DNA from: Nitrospirota bacterium
GTDB lineage: Bacteria; Nitrospirota; Nitrospiria; Nitrospirales; Nitrospiraceae
Direction: 5' to 3'
Assembly: GCA_040755395.1 (NCBI GenBank)
Contig: JBFMAX010000007.1
Location: forward strand, 62,001-126,000
Length of the DNA stretch: 64,000 bases
A model generated the notes under the pieces. It had not been told where the DNA came from. It saw nothing but the letters and a program-made list of their open reading frames with translations, and made no database searches. The translations under genes were made by a program, and so were the position numbers. Numbering within the stretch: position 1 is the first letter of the stretch; each line of letters starts with the position of its first letter. Positions 15,992 through 26,259 of the stretch are shown here, one piece after another.

Positions 15992-16791
15992 AATTTCTTC
16001 CCCCCAATCCTTTCCGCAAACGCCGTCACCGCTCGATTGAAGATCTCCGGTTGCTCGATGTTGCTCAGGTGGCCGGCGCCGGGAATGATCTCCAGCCGAG
16101 CGCCGGCGATTCCATCGGCGATGCGTTTGTTCTCCTCCGGCGTGGTCAGCATATCCTGATCGCCGACCAATACCAGTGCAGGACAGATGATGGTGCTCAG
16201 AAGCGGCGTGGAGTCCGGCCGTTCCGCGATCGCCATGAGGTCACCGACGATTCCGCTGATCTGCGTGCTCATGATGATGGCCCGCACCCGCTCGGCCAAG
16301 GCGGGGTTCTTCTGCACGGTGGACGGGCAGAGGAGTTTGGGAACCATCTCGTCGGCGACCGCCTTCGGTCCTTCCTTGTAGACCTTCTGCGCCAGATTGA
16401 ACCGCCAGGTCACTTGGGTCGGCTGGTCGGCTTCGGCCCTCGTGTCCGCAAAGATCAACCCTTGAATCCGGTCCGGATGGCGGCGGTACATGGCGAACAG
16501 GATGTACCCTCCCATCGACAACCCGACCATGACCGCCTGCCGGATGGAGAGTTGGTCCAAGAGCGCGGTGACATCGTCCGCGAACTGGTCCAGTGTGTAC
16601 CGCCACAGCGGCGCGTCCGATTCACCATGTCCGCGCAGGTCCACGGTGATGACTCGAAACCGCTTCGACAGGGCGCTCGCTTGAGTCGCCCACATGGTCC
16701 GGTTCAAGGGGAACGCATGGAGAAACACAATGGGTGTCCCCGTGCCTCGGTCGTCGCAGGCGAGATGGACGCCGTTGACCTCGACAATCAT
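15988..16791 (-). CDS. Alpha/beta-hydrolase
   Basis: 267 residues. Oxyanion/HG-type motif FLHAFPLNRTMW near residue 25, nucleophile elbow GLSMGG near residue 95, acid in VLVGDQDMLT near residue 218 and catalytic His in GAGHLSNIEQPEIF near residue 244. The fold covers esterases, BioH-like carboxylesterases, lactonases and haloperoxidase-like enzymes; nothing here fixes the substrate. It is divergent from rarA and convergent with folE. The stop codon region runs into the AATTCAG repeat. Confidence 0.88.
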   Translation of the reverse strand: MIVEVNGVHLACDDRGTGTPIVFLHAFPLNRTMWATQASALSKRFRVITVDLRGHGESDAPLWRYTLDQFADDVTALLDQLSIRQAVMVGLSMGGYILFAMYRRHPDRIQGLIFADTRAEADQPTQVTWRFNLAQKVYKEGPKAVADEMVPKLLCPSTVQKNPALAERVRAIIMSTQISGIVGDLMAIAERPDSTPLLSTIICPALVLVGDQDMLTTPEENKRIADGIAGARLEIIPGAGHLSNIEQPEIFNRAVTAFAERIGGKKF

Positions 16792-16964
16792 TGGTCTGCT
16801 CTTTCGTTGATCGTGAACGGTCGCTCTTGAGCAGTGTTTCCCCTATCAAGAGATCGCAGGCTCGTCAAGAGGCTAAGACCGAAACAGGCGCTCCCGAGTC
16901 TGTCAACGCCATTTACGGGTGTTCTTCCGGAGGTATACAATTTGATCGCTCATCGTGTGAACCT

Positions 16965-18257
16965 ATGGCCAATCCACGGCATCAGGAAGGCGATCTCTTT
17001 TCCGGTTCGGCTGAGCGGGATGTCGTGCCGGCGCCCCTCGCCGAGCGGATGCGCCCGCAGGACTTCTCGGACTTCGTCGGTCAGGAGGAGATCGTCGCGC
17101 CGGATCGACCGTTGCGGCGCGCGATCGAGGCGGATCAGCTCTCGTCCGTCATTTTCTGGGGGCCTCCGGGGTCCGGGAAAACCACGCTCGCGCATCTCAT
17201 TGCTCGCCACACGAAGGCGGAATTCGTTCCGTTTTCCGCGGTCACCAGCGGGATTCCGGAACTGCGGGAAATCATCCGGGCCGCGGAACAGCGACGCACG
17301 CTCCACGGCCGGCGCACGATTCTGTTCGTCGACGAAATCCATCGATTCAACAAGGCCCAGCAGGATGCCTTTCTCCCGCACGTGGAGCGCGGGACGATCA
17401 TTCTGGTCGGTGCCACCACGGAGAACCCGTCGTTCGAAGTGATCGCGCCCCTCCTCTCGCGCTCCCTGGTCGTCGTCCTCAAATCCCTGTCGGATGACGC
17501 AATGGCCCGCATCCTGGAACGGGCCCTGGCCGATGAGGAACAAGGCCTCGGAAAGCTCAAGATCGACATGACGCCGGAAGCCAAGCGGCGGTTGATTGGA
17601 TTCGGGAACGGCGATGCCCGGTCCTTGCTCACGGCGTTGGAATTCGTGGCGACCCAGACGCCGCCAGGTCCTGGCGGACGCCGGCTGCTCGACGAGCAAG
17701 GGTTGGAGTCGGCGCTGCTCAAGAAATCGCTCCGCTACGATAAGGCCGGGGAAGAACACTACAATCTCATCTCGGCCTTTATCAAAAGCTTGCGGGATTC
17801 GGACCCGGACGGAGCCCTCTATTGGTTGGCGCGAATGCTCGAGGGGGGCGAAGACCCCAAGTTTATCGCCCGGCGCATGGTCATTTTCGCGTCGGAAGAT
17901 GTCGGCAACGCCAACCCTCTCGCCCTGGTCGTCGCCACGGCGGTCTTCCAGGCGGTGGAGTGCGTCGGCTTGCCGGAAGCTCAGATCAATCTGGCCCAGG
18001 GGGCCACGTATTTGGCTTCCTGTTCGAAGGACAACGCCTCGTACGTCGGCCTGGTTGAAGCCCTTCGGGACGCGCGGGAATTCGGCAATTTAGGCGTCCC
18101 CCTCCACTTGCGGAACGCGGTGACCTCGCTGATGCGGGATCTCGGGTATGGGCAGGGATACCGGTACGTGCACAGCGATCCGGCAGCCAAAGGCGAGCAG
18201 GCTCATCTGCCGGAACGGCTCCGCGGCAGGCAATATTACCGGCCCAAACCGCCTTGA
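16965..18257 (+). CDS. rarA: Replication-associated recombination protein A (AAA+ ATPase)
   Basis: 430 residues from the ATG of MANPRHQEG; the frame is open upstream but that part is not like RarA. Walker A GPPGSGKT near residue 63, Walker B ILFVDEIHRFNKAQQDAFLPHVE near residue 115, sensor 1 VGATTENPSFEV and the C-terminal tetramerisation region with MLEGGEDPKFIARR and ASEDVGNANP. RarA/MgsA acts at stalled replication forks. The conserved EHYNLISAFIKSLRDSDPDGALYWLARM is diagnostic of the family. Confidence 0.95.
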   Translation: MANPRHQEGDLFSGSAERDVVPAPLAERMRPQDFSDFVGQEEIVAPDRPLRRAIEADQLSSVIFWGPPGSGKTTLAHLIARHTKAEFVPFSAVTSGIPELREIIRAAEQRRTLHGRRTILFVDEIHRFNKAQQDAFLPHVERGTIILVGATTENPSFEVIAPLLSRSLVVVLKSLSDDAMARILERALADEEQGLGKLKIDMTPEAKRRLIGFGNGDARSLLTALEFVATQTPPGPGGRRLLDEQGLESALLKKSLRYDKAGEEHYNLISAFIKSLRDSDPDGALYWLARMLEGGEDPKFIARRMVIFASEDVGNANPLALVVATAVFQAVECVGLPEAQINLAQGATYLASCSKDNASYVGLVEALRDAREFGNLGVPLHLRNAVTSLMRDLGYGQGYRYVHSDPAAKGEQAHLPERLRGRQYYRPKPP

Positions 18258-18277
18258 CCGGGGCCCGAAATTGGCTG

Positions 18278-18305
18278 TGGACAAACGATCCTGTTCGGTT
18301 ATACT
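18278..18305 (+). promoter_or_regulatory. Sigma-70-type promoter of the PilZ gene
   Basis: -35 TGGACA (18278-18283), 16-base spacer, -10 TATACT (18300-18305). The PilZ ATG at 18333 follows a GAGGAG Shine-Dalgarno. Confidence 0.6.
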
Positions 18306-18332
18306 TAAGGGCAACGCCGAGGAGTCAAGACG

Positions 18333-18704
18333 ATGGGATCGGTCGCGACACCCAATGAGCGTCGGAAATACGTCCGGGCCACGCTGGTGGGGTCCGCCCA
18401 CATCACCCCCAGGAGCGGAGGCAAGGGCGTCACCGCCGTCCTGGACAATGTCAATAAGATCGGCGCCGGGCTGCACGCCAAGGAAAGGTTGCCGGTCAAT
18501 GAGAAGGTGACCGTCTCGTTGGCGTTTCTGGACCCTGACCGGGTGGAGCAGCAGGAAAGGCTTGCCGGAAGCGTGGCGTGGGTCAAGCCATGGGAGAAAG
18601 GCTTCTTGATCGGCGTGGTCTGGGATGAATTGGTGACGAAAGAGAAAAACCGCTGGCTGTACTATTATCTTGAAGAAACCCTCAAGGAAGCGCCGTCGCC
18701 TTAG
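18333..18704 (+). CDS. PilZ-domain protein
   Basis: 123 residues, essentially one PilZ domain. An Arg-rich box ERRKYVRATLVG is at residues 9-20 and DNVNKIGAGLH is in the position of the D/NxSxxG box, with Asn where Ser is usual, which may weaken c-di-GMP binding. AGSVAWVKPWEKGFLIGVVW is the usual final strand pair. PilZ proteins bind c-di-GMP and control motility, pili or exopolysaccharide. The 3' end overlaps the convergent ABC-F gene by 23 bases. Confidence 0.82.
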   Translation: MGSVATPNERRKYVRATLVGSAHITPRSGGKGVTAVLDNVNKIGAGLHAKERLPVNEKVTVSLAFLDPDRVEQQERLAGSVAWVKPWEKGFLIGVVWDELVTKEKNRWLYYYLEETLKEAPSP

Positions 18705-20535
18705 CCCCCGGCGTCTGCTTGACGCAGTCGAGTTCCTCGGACAGCTTTTCCCACCGAGCCGTCAGTCGCTCCAAATCCTTTTTCCAGGTTTCCTGTTCCA
18801 GATGCAGATCGTGCCACCGGGTGAAATCCTGATAGAGGACCGGATCGGCTAGTTCCTGATCGCGCGTCCGGATTTTTCGCTCGATCTCGGCGATCTCGGC
18901 CTCCGCGCGCGCCACCTGTTTTTCCAGTCTGGCCTGGGTCTTGGACAGTTCGCGCCGGTCTCTGGCGTTGGATTTCGGCGCCATGGCCGCCGTGACGCCG
19001 ATCGCTCCCGCTCTGGTCCGTCCCGTGTCCTGTTCTTCGAGTTCTTCGCGCGTTTCCTTGATCGATTCCAGCTCCTGCGCTTTTTTCCAGAGGTAGTACT
19101 CGTAGTCGCCGAAATAGCTCTTGGCCTGACCGTCTTCGATTTCGACCACTCGCGTCGCGACGCGGGTCAGGAACGTCGGGTCATGGGAGATGAAGATGAT
19201 GGTGCCGGGGAACTCCGTGAGGGCGTCGGTCAGCACGTCCACCGAGGCCGGGTCGAGGTGGTTCGTCGGCTCATCCAGCAACAGCGTATTGGCCGGCTCG
19301 ACGAGCATTCGCGCGAGGGCGACGCGGTTGCGCTCGCCGCCGCTCAGCGCTTTGATGGGCTTCTTCTGGTCCGGTCCCGAAAACAGGAACGCTCCGGCGA
19401 TCCCTCGCAGGAAATTCATCTCGGCCTGTTTCGAGATCTCGGCCAGCGAGTCCAGAACGGTGTGTTCCGGGTTGAGCGCCTCGGCCTGATGCTGCGCGAA
19501 ATAGTGCAGGGTGACGCCGTGGCCGACGGTCCTCGTGCCCTTATCCAACGGCAGGACGCCTGCCAGCATCTTGAGCAACGTGCTCTTGCCCGCCCCGTTT
19601 TCGCCGACCAGCGCCACTCGCTGCCCGCGCTCGACCGAAAAGTCGAGCGACCGGTACACCACTTTTTCTCCGTAGCTCTTCGCGGCTCCCTGCAGTTCGA
19701 GCACCTGCCGGCCGCTCGCCGGCGGGACGGGGAATTTGAATCGCACCCGTTTCGAGTCGCGCGTCCGTTCGATGAGCTTGATCTTTTCCAGTTGCTTGAT
19801 GCGGGACTGCACCTGGCTCGCTTTGTTGGCCTGGTAGCGAAATCGGTCGATGAACTTCTGGACACGGGCGATTTCTTTCTCCTGCCGTTTGGCGGAGGAC
19901 TCCCGTTGGGCGTCGCGGGTCGCCCGCAATTCGCGGAACTTTGTATAGTTCCCTCGGTATTCCTGGATCGTGTGGTTGCGAATCTCCCAGATATGCGTCG
20001 CGATCCGGTCCAGGAATCTGGTGTCATGGCTGATGACCAGAAGGGTCATCTTCGAGCGCAAGAGAAAGTCTTCGAACCACGCTTGTGTTGGTTTGTCGAG
20101 ATGGTTGGTCGGCTCGTCGAGCAACAGGACGTCGGGATTCGACAACAAGAGGTGCGCCAAGGCGACGCGCATGCGATACCCGCCCGAGAGGGCGTCGACC
20201 GGCCGGTTGAAGTCCGCCTCGCTGAAGCCGAGTCCGGACAGGATGCGCTTGGCCTCGTGTTCGGGATACTGGTCGCGGTGGGCGGCGTCCAAGACGTTCT
20301 TGCCCGTGATCGCCTCGAGTTCCTGTGGCAGGTATCCGATGCGCAACCGCGGCCGCTTGCGGATGGCGCCCTTGTCCGGAGATTCTTCTCCGAGGATCAT
20401 CCGGAACAACGTGGTCTTTCCGACGCCGTTCGGACCGACCAGGCCGACGCGCGTGCCTGGCCGTAGGTGCGCCGACGCGTCCTTCAGCAGGATCTTCGCG
20501 GCATATTGCTTACTGACGGATTCGATCTGAAGCAT
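18682..20535 (-). CDS. ABC-F family ATPase (duplicated ABC domains)
   Basis: 617 residues with two ABC cassettes and no membrane segment. Walker A GPNGVGKTT (residue ~34) and GENGAGKST (~310); signatures LSGGYRMRVALAHLL and LSGGERNRVALARML; both Walker B strands end LLLDEPTNHLD. The linker between them is basic, and a coiled-coil C-terminal extension (about 540-610) is rich in Glu/Arg/Lys. This layout is that of Uup/EttA/YbiT-type translation factors that act on the ribosome rather than transporters. The last 23 bases overlap the convergent PilZ gene. Confidence 0.93.
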   Translation of the reverse strand: MLQIESVSKQYAAKILLKDASAHLRPGTRVGLVGPNGVGKTTLFRMILGEESPDKGAIRKRPRLRIGYLPQELEAITGKNVLDAAHRDQYPEHEAKRILSGLGFSEADFNRPVDALSGGYRMRVALAHLLLSNPDVLLLDEPTNHLDKPTQAWFEDFLLRSKMTLLVISHDTRFLDRIATHIWEIRNHTIQEYRGNYTKFRELRATRDAQRESSAKRQEKEIARVQKFIDRFRYQANKASQVQSRIKQLEKIKLIERTRDSKRVRFKFPVPPASGRQVLELQGAAKSYGEKVVYRSLDFSVERGQRVALVGENGAGKSTLLKMLAGVLPLDKGTRTVGHGVTLHYFAQHQAEALNPEHTVLDSLAEISKQAEMNFLRGIAGAFLFSGPDQKKPIKALSGGERNRVALARMLVEPANTLLLDEPTNHLDPASVDVLTDALTEFPGTIIFISHDPTFLTRVATRVVEIEDGQAKSYFGDYEYYLWKKAQELESIKETREELEEQDTGRTRAGAIGVTAAMAPKSNARDRRELSKTQARLEKQVARAEAEIAEIERKIRTRDQELADPVLYQDFTRWHDLHLEQETWKKDLERLTARWEKLSEELDCVKQTPGAKATALP

Positions 20536-20703
20536 GAATCAATCAGGGCGGGTCTTTTCCTACGCAGCAATGATGGTATGGTAAGGATGACCCCGGCTCG
20601 ACCGGAGGTTGGTTGATGAGAGACAAGATCGAAATTAAAGGTCTTATCCGTTGGCATCAATTGAGAAACCGATGAGTAGCCGACGGTACGAGCAAGCTCG
20701 GTT

Positions 20704-20779
20704 TGGTGGAGCTGGCCGGGATTGAACCGGCGACCTCGTGAATGCCATTCACGCGCGCTCCCAACTGCGCCACAGCCCC
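20704..20779 (-). tRNA. tRNA-Ala (anticodon GGC)
   Basis: 76 bases with encoded CCA. The acceptor stem GGGGCTG pairs with CAGCTCC (one G-U), the anticodon stem CGTGA/TCACG encloses loop ATGGCAT with anticodon GGC, and the T arm reads CCGGTTCAATCCCGG. A sigma-70-type promoter lies upstream on the same strand. Confidence 0.95.
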
Positions 20780-20840
20780 ACCCCATCTTGAGTTGTGAGT
20801 GATAAGCGATGAGTTCTGGATTAGTTGACGAGCTGGGCGC

Positions 20841-20869
20841 ATGCTAACACGCGGTCTCTGGGCAGTCAA
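20841..20869 (-). promoter_or_regulatory. Promoter of tRNA-Ala
   Basis: Read on the minus strand: -35 TTGACT (20869-20864), 17-base spacer, -10 TAGCAT (20846-20841), about 62 bases upstream of the tRNA 5' end. Confidence 0.5.
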
Positions 20870-20984
20870 GGAAAGGCGGCGCCCTTCACCGGGCGCGCTG
20901 TCGTGCACGGACATGAGAGATGATGGACGGAGAAGCGGAAACCAGCGCGCTGTTTCCCGCCTCGCGTAGCGGAGCGAACGCGGC

Positions 20985-22403
<1,419 letters not shown>

Positions 22404-22498
22404 CCTGGCCGATCCGTCAATGGTAAGATGCTGCTGCGCTGACCCGTTCAGTGGCGCGAATGCTCGTTGACGGGTAACGAAGAACTCTTCCCGCAGGT

Positions 22499-22574
22499 GA
22501 GCCGCTAGCTCAGTCGGTAGAGCATCGCCCTTTTAAGGCGAGGGCCCTGGGTTCGAGTCCCAGGCGGCTCACCA
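22499..22574 (+). tRNA. tRNA-Lys (anticodon TTT)
   Basis: 76 bases with encoded CCA. The acceptor stem GAGCCGC/GCGGCTC pairs perfectly, D arm GCTCAGTCGGTAGAGC, anticodon stem TCGCC/GGCGA around loop CTTTTAA with anticodon TTT, T arm CTGGGTTCGAGTCCCAG. It lies between purA and a response-regulator gene. Confidence 0.96.
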
Positions 22575-22597
22575 TCTGCAGCAACAAAGATCCGGCC

Positions 22598-22987
22598 ATG
22601 AGCTCCTTTTCTTCAGAGTCCGGCACACTCCTGGCGGTTGACGACGAGCCCGAGATTCGGACGATCATCTTTAACACTCTTACCCCGCTGGGTTATACGG
22701 TTTTGCTCGCCAAGAATGGAGAAATGGCGTATCGCCTTTTCCACCAACACCAGGGCCGGATTCATCTGCTGATTACGGACATGCTCATGCCGGCCATGAA
22801 CGGTTTGGAACTCGCCACCAAAGTCCATGCTCTCAGTCCGGAGACGCGTATCCTCTATCTATCGGAAAACTATATCGTGAAAGGCGGCTTTGCCGAAGAA
22901 CCTGAGGTGGCCTTCCTCCCGAAGCCGTTCACCGGCGCAGAGCTGGTGCGCAAGGTCCGTGAGATTTTACGGGTTTTCGATCGCTAG
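22598..22987 (+). CDS. Single-domain response regulator (receiver only)
   Basis: 129 residues. Acidic pocket VDDEPEIR near residue 14, phospho-acceptor Asp in LLITDMLMPAMNG near residue 57, Ser in ILYLSENY at the usual Thr/Ser switch and Lys in FLPKPFTGAELVRKVREIL. That C-terminal stretch closely resembles the receiver of the hybrid kinase at the start of the window, so both may derive from one hybrid kinase type. No output domain; it likely acts by protein contact or phosphorelay. Starts 24 bases after tRNA-Lys. Confidence 0.9.
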   Translation: MSSFSSESGTLLAVDDEPEIRTIIFNTLTPLGYTVLLAKNGEMAYRLFHQHQGRIHLLITDMLMPAMNGLELATKVHALSPETRILYLSENYIVKGGFAEEPEVAFLPKPFTGAELVRKVREILRVFDR

Positions 22988-23130
22988 CGGAGCTGAGAAA
23001 GACTCTGGTGCGACGGTCCCGGCGCTCTCGCAGTGGGTCGAAACCGGGGTCCTGTGGTTCCCAAAAGCGCAGAGTCAGTCGCTGGGGTGACGGAGCTGTA
23101 TCGACTGGTCGTCAATCGCTCAGATAAGTG

Positions 23131-23442
23131 TCACGCTTTCGCCTTCATAACGATCGCGCGCAGCCGTTCCCGTTGGGCTGGACGGAGAGCGACGAACTCC
23201 AGTCCGAAGGACCGGCCGTGGGTCCAGCGGACGGCGGCCTTTTCCACCCTGAGCGGCCACGGATGGTCGGGAAGAAACAGCGAAAGTTGAAATTCCATCC
23301 CCGGCGTCACCGAAACCTCCGATTCGGCTAGGCACCCCGAAGTCGAGAGATCGAGGACTTTCCCTTCTCCTTCGAAATCGCCTTGCCCGAAAAAGAAAAC
23401 TCGGCAGACCAGCCGTACTCGGCGCGCCTTGCGCGTGCCCAT
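23131..23442 (-). CDS. PilZ-domain protein
   Basis: 103 residues using the ATG of MGTRKARRVRL; the frame is open to 23532 and the true start is uncertain because neither site has a strong Shine-Dalgarno. Arg-rich RKARRVRLVCRVFF and VLDLSTSGCLAES (D-x-S-x-x-G) are canonical c-di-GMP ligands, and VRWTHGRSFGLEFV is the final strand pair. Last of three consecutive PilZ genes on the minus strand; the DLSxSGC motif is nearly identical in the next one. Confidence 0.85.
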   Translation of the reverse strand: MGTRKARRVRLVCRVFFFGQGDFEGEGKVLDLSTSGCLAESEVSVTPGMEFQLSLFLPDHPWPLRVEKAAVRWTHGRSFGLEFVALRPAQRERLRAIVMKAKA

Positions 23443-23612
23443 GTTTGCCACGTTTGCCACCGTTGCCGACCTTCCTAGCAAACCGTAGCCGAATCTGTAC
23501 GTAGGCGCATCACCTATAGAGCGTACCTCCAAAGATGGGCAAGGCGATAGGACGTAAAATTCTAAATCTTCAATAATGTTTGGGTTTCCGTAATTCTGGT
23601 GAGGCGAGAGAG

Positions 23613-23936
23613 CTAAGTTTGAGAGGAATTTTTAAGGGCTTGGACAGCCTCCTGAAGCCGGCTGTTCTCATGAGGGGCTATTTCTGTGAACTGTACGCCG
23701 AATTCCTGTCCGCGGGCCCAGCGGACCGTTCCTCGGTCAATGTAAATAGGAGGGTCCTGTCCCGGCAAGTGCAGGCGTAGTCCGAGTTGCATGCCCGTAA
23801 ACACGGACATAAGGCTGTGTACACGACATCCGCTTGGTGACAGATCCAGCACCATCCCGGAATTTTCCTGTGTCTTGATGCTGGTCAAGACCGCACGAAA
23901 CGAGACCGGAAACCGCTGTTCCTTTCGCAGAATCAT
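23613..23936 (-). CDS. PilZ-domain protein
   Basis: 107 residues from MILRKEQRFPVSFRA; the open frame reaches 24113 but the upstream part carries no recognisable domain. RKEQRFPVSFR gives the Arg box and VLDLSPSGCRVHS the D-x-S-x-x-G box; TVRWARGQEFGVQF closes the barrel. Middle copy of the three-PilZ run, 170 bases upstream of the copy at 23131 and 181 bases downstream of the copy at 24118. Confidence 0.85.
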   Translation of the reverse strand: MILRKEQRFPVSFRAVLTSIKTQENSGMVLDLSPSGCRVHSLMSVFTGMQLGLRLHLPGQDPPIYIDRGTVRWARGQEFGVQFTEIAPHENSRLQEAVQALKNSSQT

Positions 23937-24117
23937 GCCTGTCTCACAGCCTGGACCGGAACCGGCTGTCCCTATTCTGGCTGTTGTCGAACGAGCGATC
24001 AAGAACTTTCCCAAAATCTGAACAGGATACGGTGTCGGCAGGCCGGGAACAGGTAAGCCAAAATACCGGGAAAGGGTCCAGCAATCGTCCGTCAACGAAC
24101 GAGAAGCTCTCACACGA

Positions 24118-24474
24118 CTAAGATCGACTTTTGCTGCGGGTATGATCCGAGACTAGGCGGGACAAACGGGTTTGTTCCTCTTCTGAGAGGCGCAGAAATT
24201 CCACTCCGAATCGTTGACCCTGAGCCCACCGGACGGCGGCACGCACGTTTTGCAACAGGCGCTCGTCTGGTAGGTAGACGTTGAGTCGAACATAGTCGCC
24301 GACCCGCAGCGCTTTCTTGCTCTCGATCGCGCAGCCGGGTGTGGAAATATTAAAGACCGTTCCTTCACCCAGGCCATGCCCGCTTGAGAAGATGGCGGAG
24401 ACTCGGATCGGAATTCTCAGGCTATGGCGCCCCTCCATGGACCGTCCTCGAACCGAGTGGGTATCTTTCGACAT
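24118..24474 (-). CDS. PilZ-domain protein
   Basis: 118 residues. Arg box EGRHSLRIPIRVSAIF near residue 14, VFNISTPGCAIES (N-x-S-x-x-G) near residue 40 and AVRWAQGQRFGVEFLRLSEEEQTRL near the end. The three neighbouring PilZ proteins share GC after the SxxG box and the RWxxGxxFGVEF strand, so they look like local duplicates that have diverged. The gene follows the CHASE3-like membrane protein gene (24593-25276) on the same strand. Confidence 0.86.
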   Translation of the reverse strand: MSKDTHSVRGRSMEGRHSLRIPIRVSAIFSSGHGLGEGTVFNISTPGCAIESKKALRVGDYVRLNVYLPDERLLQNVRAAVRWAQGQRFGVEFLRLSEEEQTRLSRLVSDHTRSKSRS

Positions 24475-24592
24475 AGGTTCTGCCCGTAACGGCGCTTGGC
24501 GACACCTAAGCTAGGCCGGGCTTTCAGCCAAGTCAAGCCTGGAGTGCGTGGCACCGGAGGAGTCTGAGGGACAGTCCGACCGGCGGAGGCCG

Positions 24593-25276
24593 CTAGGACG
24601 CGGCGTGGCCGACCGCGGCGATCCGTTGATCCGTGCGGCTGGCGCGGGCGCGGGAGAACCGCCGAAACAGAAGGCCGAGAAGACCGCCTGTAACCCCGCT
24701 CGCAACGACGATGCCGCACTCGGCAAGCAGCAGACCTCGCAGCATCTGCCTCCGAAACTCCTCGTCTTCCAGTTCGGCGTCCGCAAACTTGTGATCGACT
24801 CTGGATTCAAGCTCGCGGAAGGCGTTCTCGATCGCGAGCAGCAGGGCCAATGCCTCTCCTCGCTGCAAGGAGGAGATGACCTCGGATTGAAGGCCGGCGT
24901 CGATCTGAGAGGCCAACCATCGTCTGTGCCGCAGGTGGTCGAGTAGCCAGAGGCCGAGCGTCCGCACCTGATGCTGCAGCGGTGGAGAATCGGCCAAGAG
25001 TTCCAGCAAGTGATCGAGGATCGGTCTGAGTCGCTCTTCCGCTTTGCCGAGCGGGTCCAACGACACCCGCTGACCGGTCGCCACATGGCTCCTGAAACCG
25101 CTTTCCGCCTCCGCCGTGAGACGTTGAAGCTTGAACAGGTCTTCCCGGATCAAGGTCCGGCGGTGCTGCTCGTCCAAGGCGTCTCGCCAACGCTCGATCA
25201 ATTCGGCCTGACCAGCGACACTGAGACTGAGCAACAGGGAAGCTCCGAGCAGGAGCATCAGGTCCCGCTTCGGCAT
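24593..25276 (-). CDS. CHASE3-like membrane protein without a kinase domain
   Basis: 227 residues from ATG at 25276 with AGGAGGT eight bases upstream; the frame is open further but that part is not coding-like. A signal/TM segment covers residues 6-22, then a long helical extracytoplasmic region (about 25-175) whose pattern resembles CHASE3 four-helix sensors, then a C-terminal TM (about 188-210) and a basic tail. There is no HisKA, GGDEF or HAMP. It follows a receiver-protein gene by 40 bases, so the pair could form a minimal sensor unit. CHASE3 assignment is by pattern only. Confidence 0.6.
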   Translation of the reverse strand: MPKRDLMLLLGASLLLSLSVAGQAELIERWRDALDEQHRRTLIREDLFKLQRLTAEAESGFRSHVATGQRVSLDPLGKAEERLRPILDHLLELLADSPPLQHQVRTLGLWLLDHLRHRRWLASQIDAGLQSEVISSLQRGEALALLLAIENAFRELESRVDHKFADAELEDEEFRRQMLRGLLLAECGIVVASGVTGGLLGLLFRRFSRARASRTDQRIAAVGHAAS

Positions 25277-25316
25277 GGTCGTGCACCTCCTCTTTTGATC
25301 ATGCTTCAACGCTCCC

Positions 25317-25730
25317 TCATCCCGCGATTCTGGTTTTGGACTTCCAGCCTCGCCCGGACTCTGCTGTCTCCACGGCGGAGGCGAGAAGTTCCAGTAACGT
25401 GCGCGAGTCGTAGGGTTTCCGGACCCACGCAACAGCGCCCCGTTCAACCGCTTGGGGGCCAAGGGCCGATGAATCGCGCGAGACCATGATGATCGGCGTT
25501 TCCGGCCACACCACCCGGCACAAAGCCAGCAATTCCAACCCGTTGAGTCTCTGGAGGCGGTAGTCGGTAATGATGGCGTCGAACCGCCGTTTCTTCATTT
25601 CGCTCAAGGCTTCGAGCCCGTCATTGGCGATATGGACGTTGTAGCCCTCGTTCGCCAACAGAAACGACAGCATGTGTCGTGAGCTTTCGTCACCGTCCAC
25701 GATCAAGATTCTCTTGCCGTATCCGTCCAT
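25317..25730 (-). CDS. Single-domain response regulator
   Basis: 137 residues; I chose the ATG of MDGYGKRILIVDG because AAGGAGG lies at proper spacing upstream. Receiver features: VDGDES acidic pair with Gly between the acids, phospho-Asp in AIITDYRLQRLNGLELL, Ser in IIMVSRDSS and Lys in WVRKPYDSRTLLELL. No output domain. Co-directional with the CHASE3-like gene 40 bases downstream and the three PilZ genes beyond it. Confidence 0.88.
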   Translation of the reverse strand: MDGYGKRILIVDGDESSRHMLSFLLANEGYNVHIANDGLEALSEMKKRRFDAIITDYRLQRLNGLELLALCRVVWPETPIIMVSRDSSALGPQAVERGAVAWVRKPYDSRTLLELLASAVETAESGRGWKSKTRIAG

Positions 25731-25929
25731 GACGCCCTCCTTTTTCACTGTTCTTACGCCTACCCCACCTCAGGGGCTTAGAGGACTGGACAAGATTCGT
25801 TCGCAGGTCAGGTTTTTGTCTATTGGGTCCGGGCCTGTCGAAGGGGTATTTCTAAGCCGGCGACGATATGGTGACGGCGCGACTCGGCATCCGAGTCACC
25901 TTCCGAAGCGAGGTGAGGGAGGTAGCGCC

Positions 25930-26220
25930 ATGAAAGGGTTTGGTCTGTGGTTGCTGGCGTCGATCTTCGTGATGGGCGCAGAGATATCCGCGAGTGTGCC
26001 CATGGCGGCTGCACAGCCGGCGGCCTCCCCGCAGGTCATAAAAGGGGATCTACTGTCGATCAAGGGGGAGGTGTACGTGGTGCGGGATGTCTTCGGTCGG
26101 CTGGTGCGGTTGCGGGTCAATAAGGAAACCAAGCGGGAGCGGCTGGTCGTTCCGGGCGAAAAGGTGGAAGTGGAAATGATGCCGGACGGGCGTGCCCTCT
26201 CGATCAAGCCCGCGAAGTAG
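25930..26220 (+). CDS. Small exported protein, unknown function
   Basis: 96 residues with an N-terminal signal peptide ending near AAAQPA (residue ~29). The mature part is a short beta-rich domain: GDLLSIKGEVYVVRDVFGRLVRLRVNKETK and VVPGEKVEVEMMPDGRALSI, reminiscent of small periplasmic proteins annotated only as hypothetical. It lies 39 bases before the glycosyltransferase gene and is probably first in that operon. The ATG follows GAGGGAGGTAGCGCC. Confidence 0.75.
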   Translation: MKGFGLWLLASIFVMGAEISASVPMAAAQPAASPQVIKGDLLSIKGEVYVVRDVFGRLVRLRVNKETKRERLVVPGEKVEVEMMPDGRALSIKPAK

Positions 26221-26259
26221 GACGTGGCGGCCGTCAACTCACTGAAAAGGAGCGAGGGA

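Noticed and set aside
19183-20466. 427-codon plus-strand frame opposite the ABC-F gene
   Set aside because: Antisense to two intact ABC cassettes; composition is Arg/Gln/Val-rich without domains.
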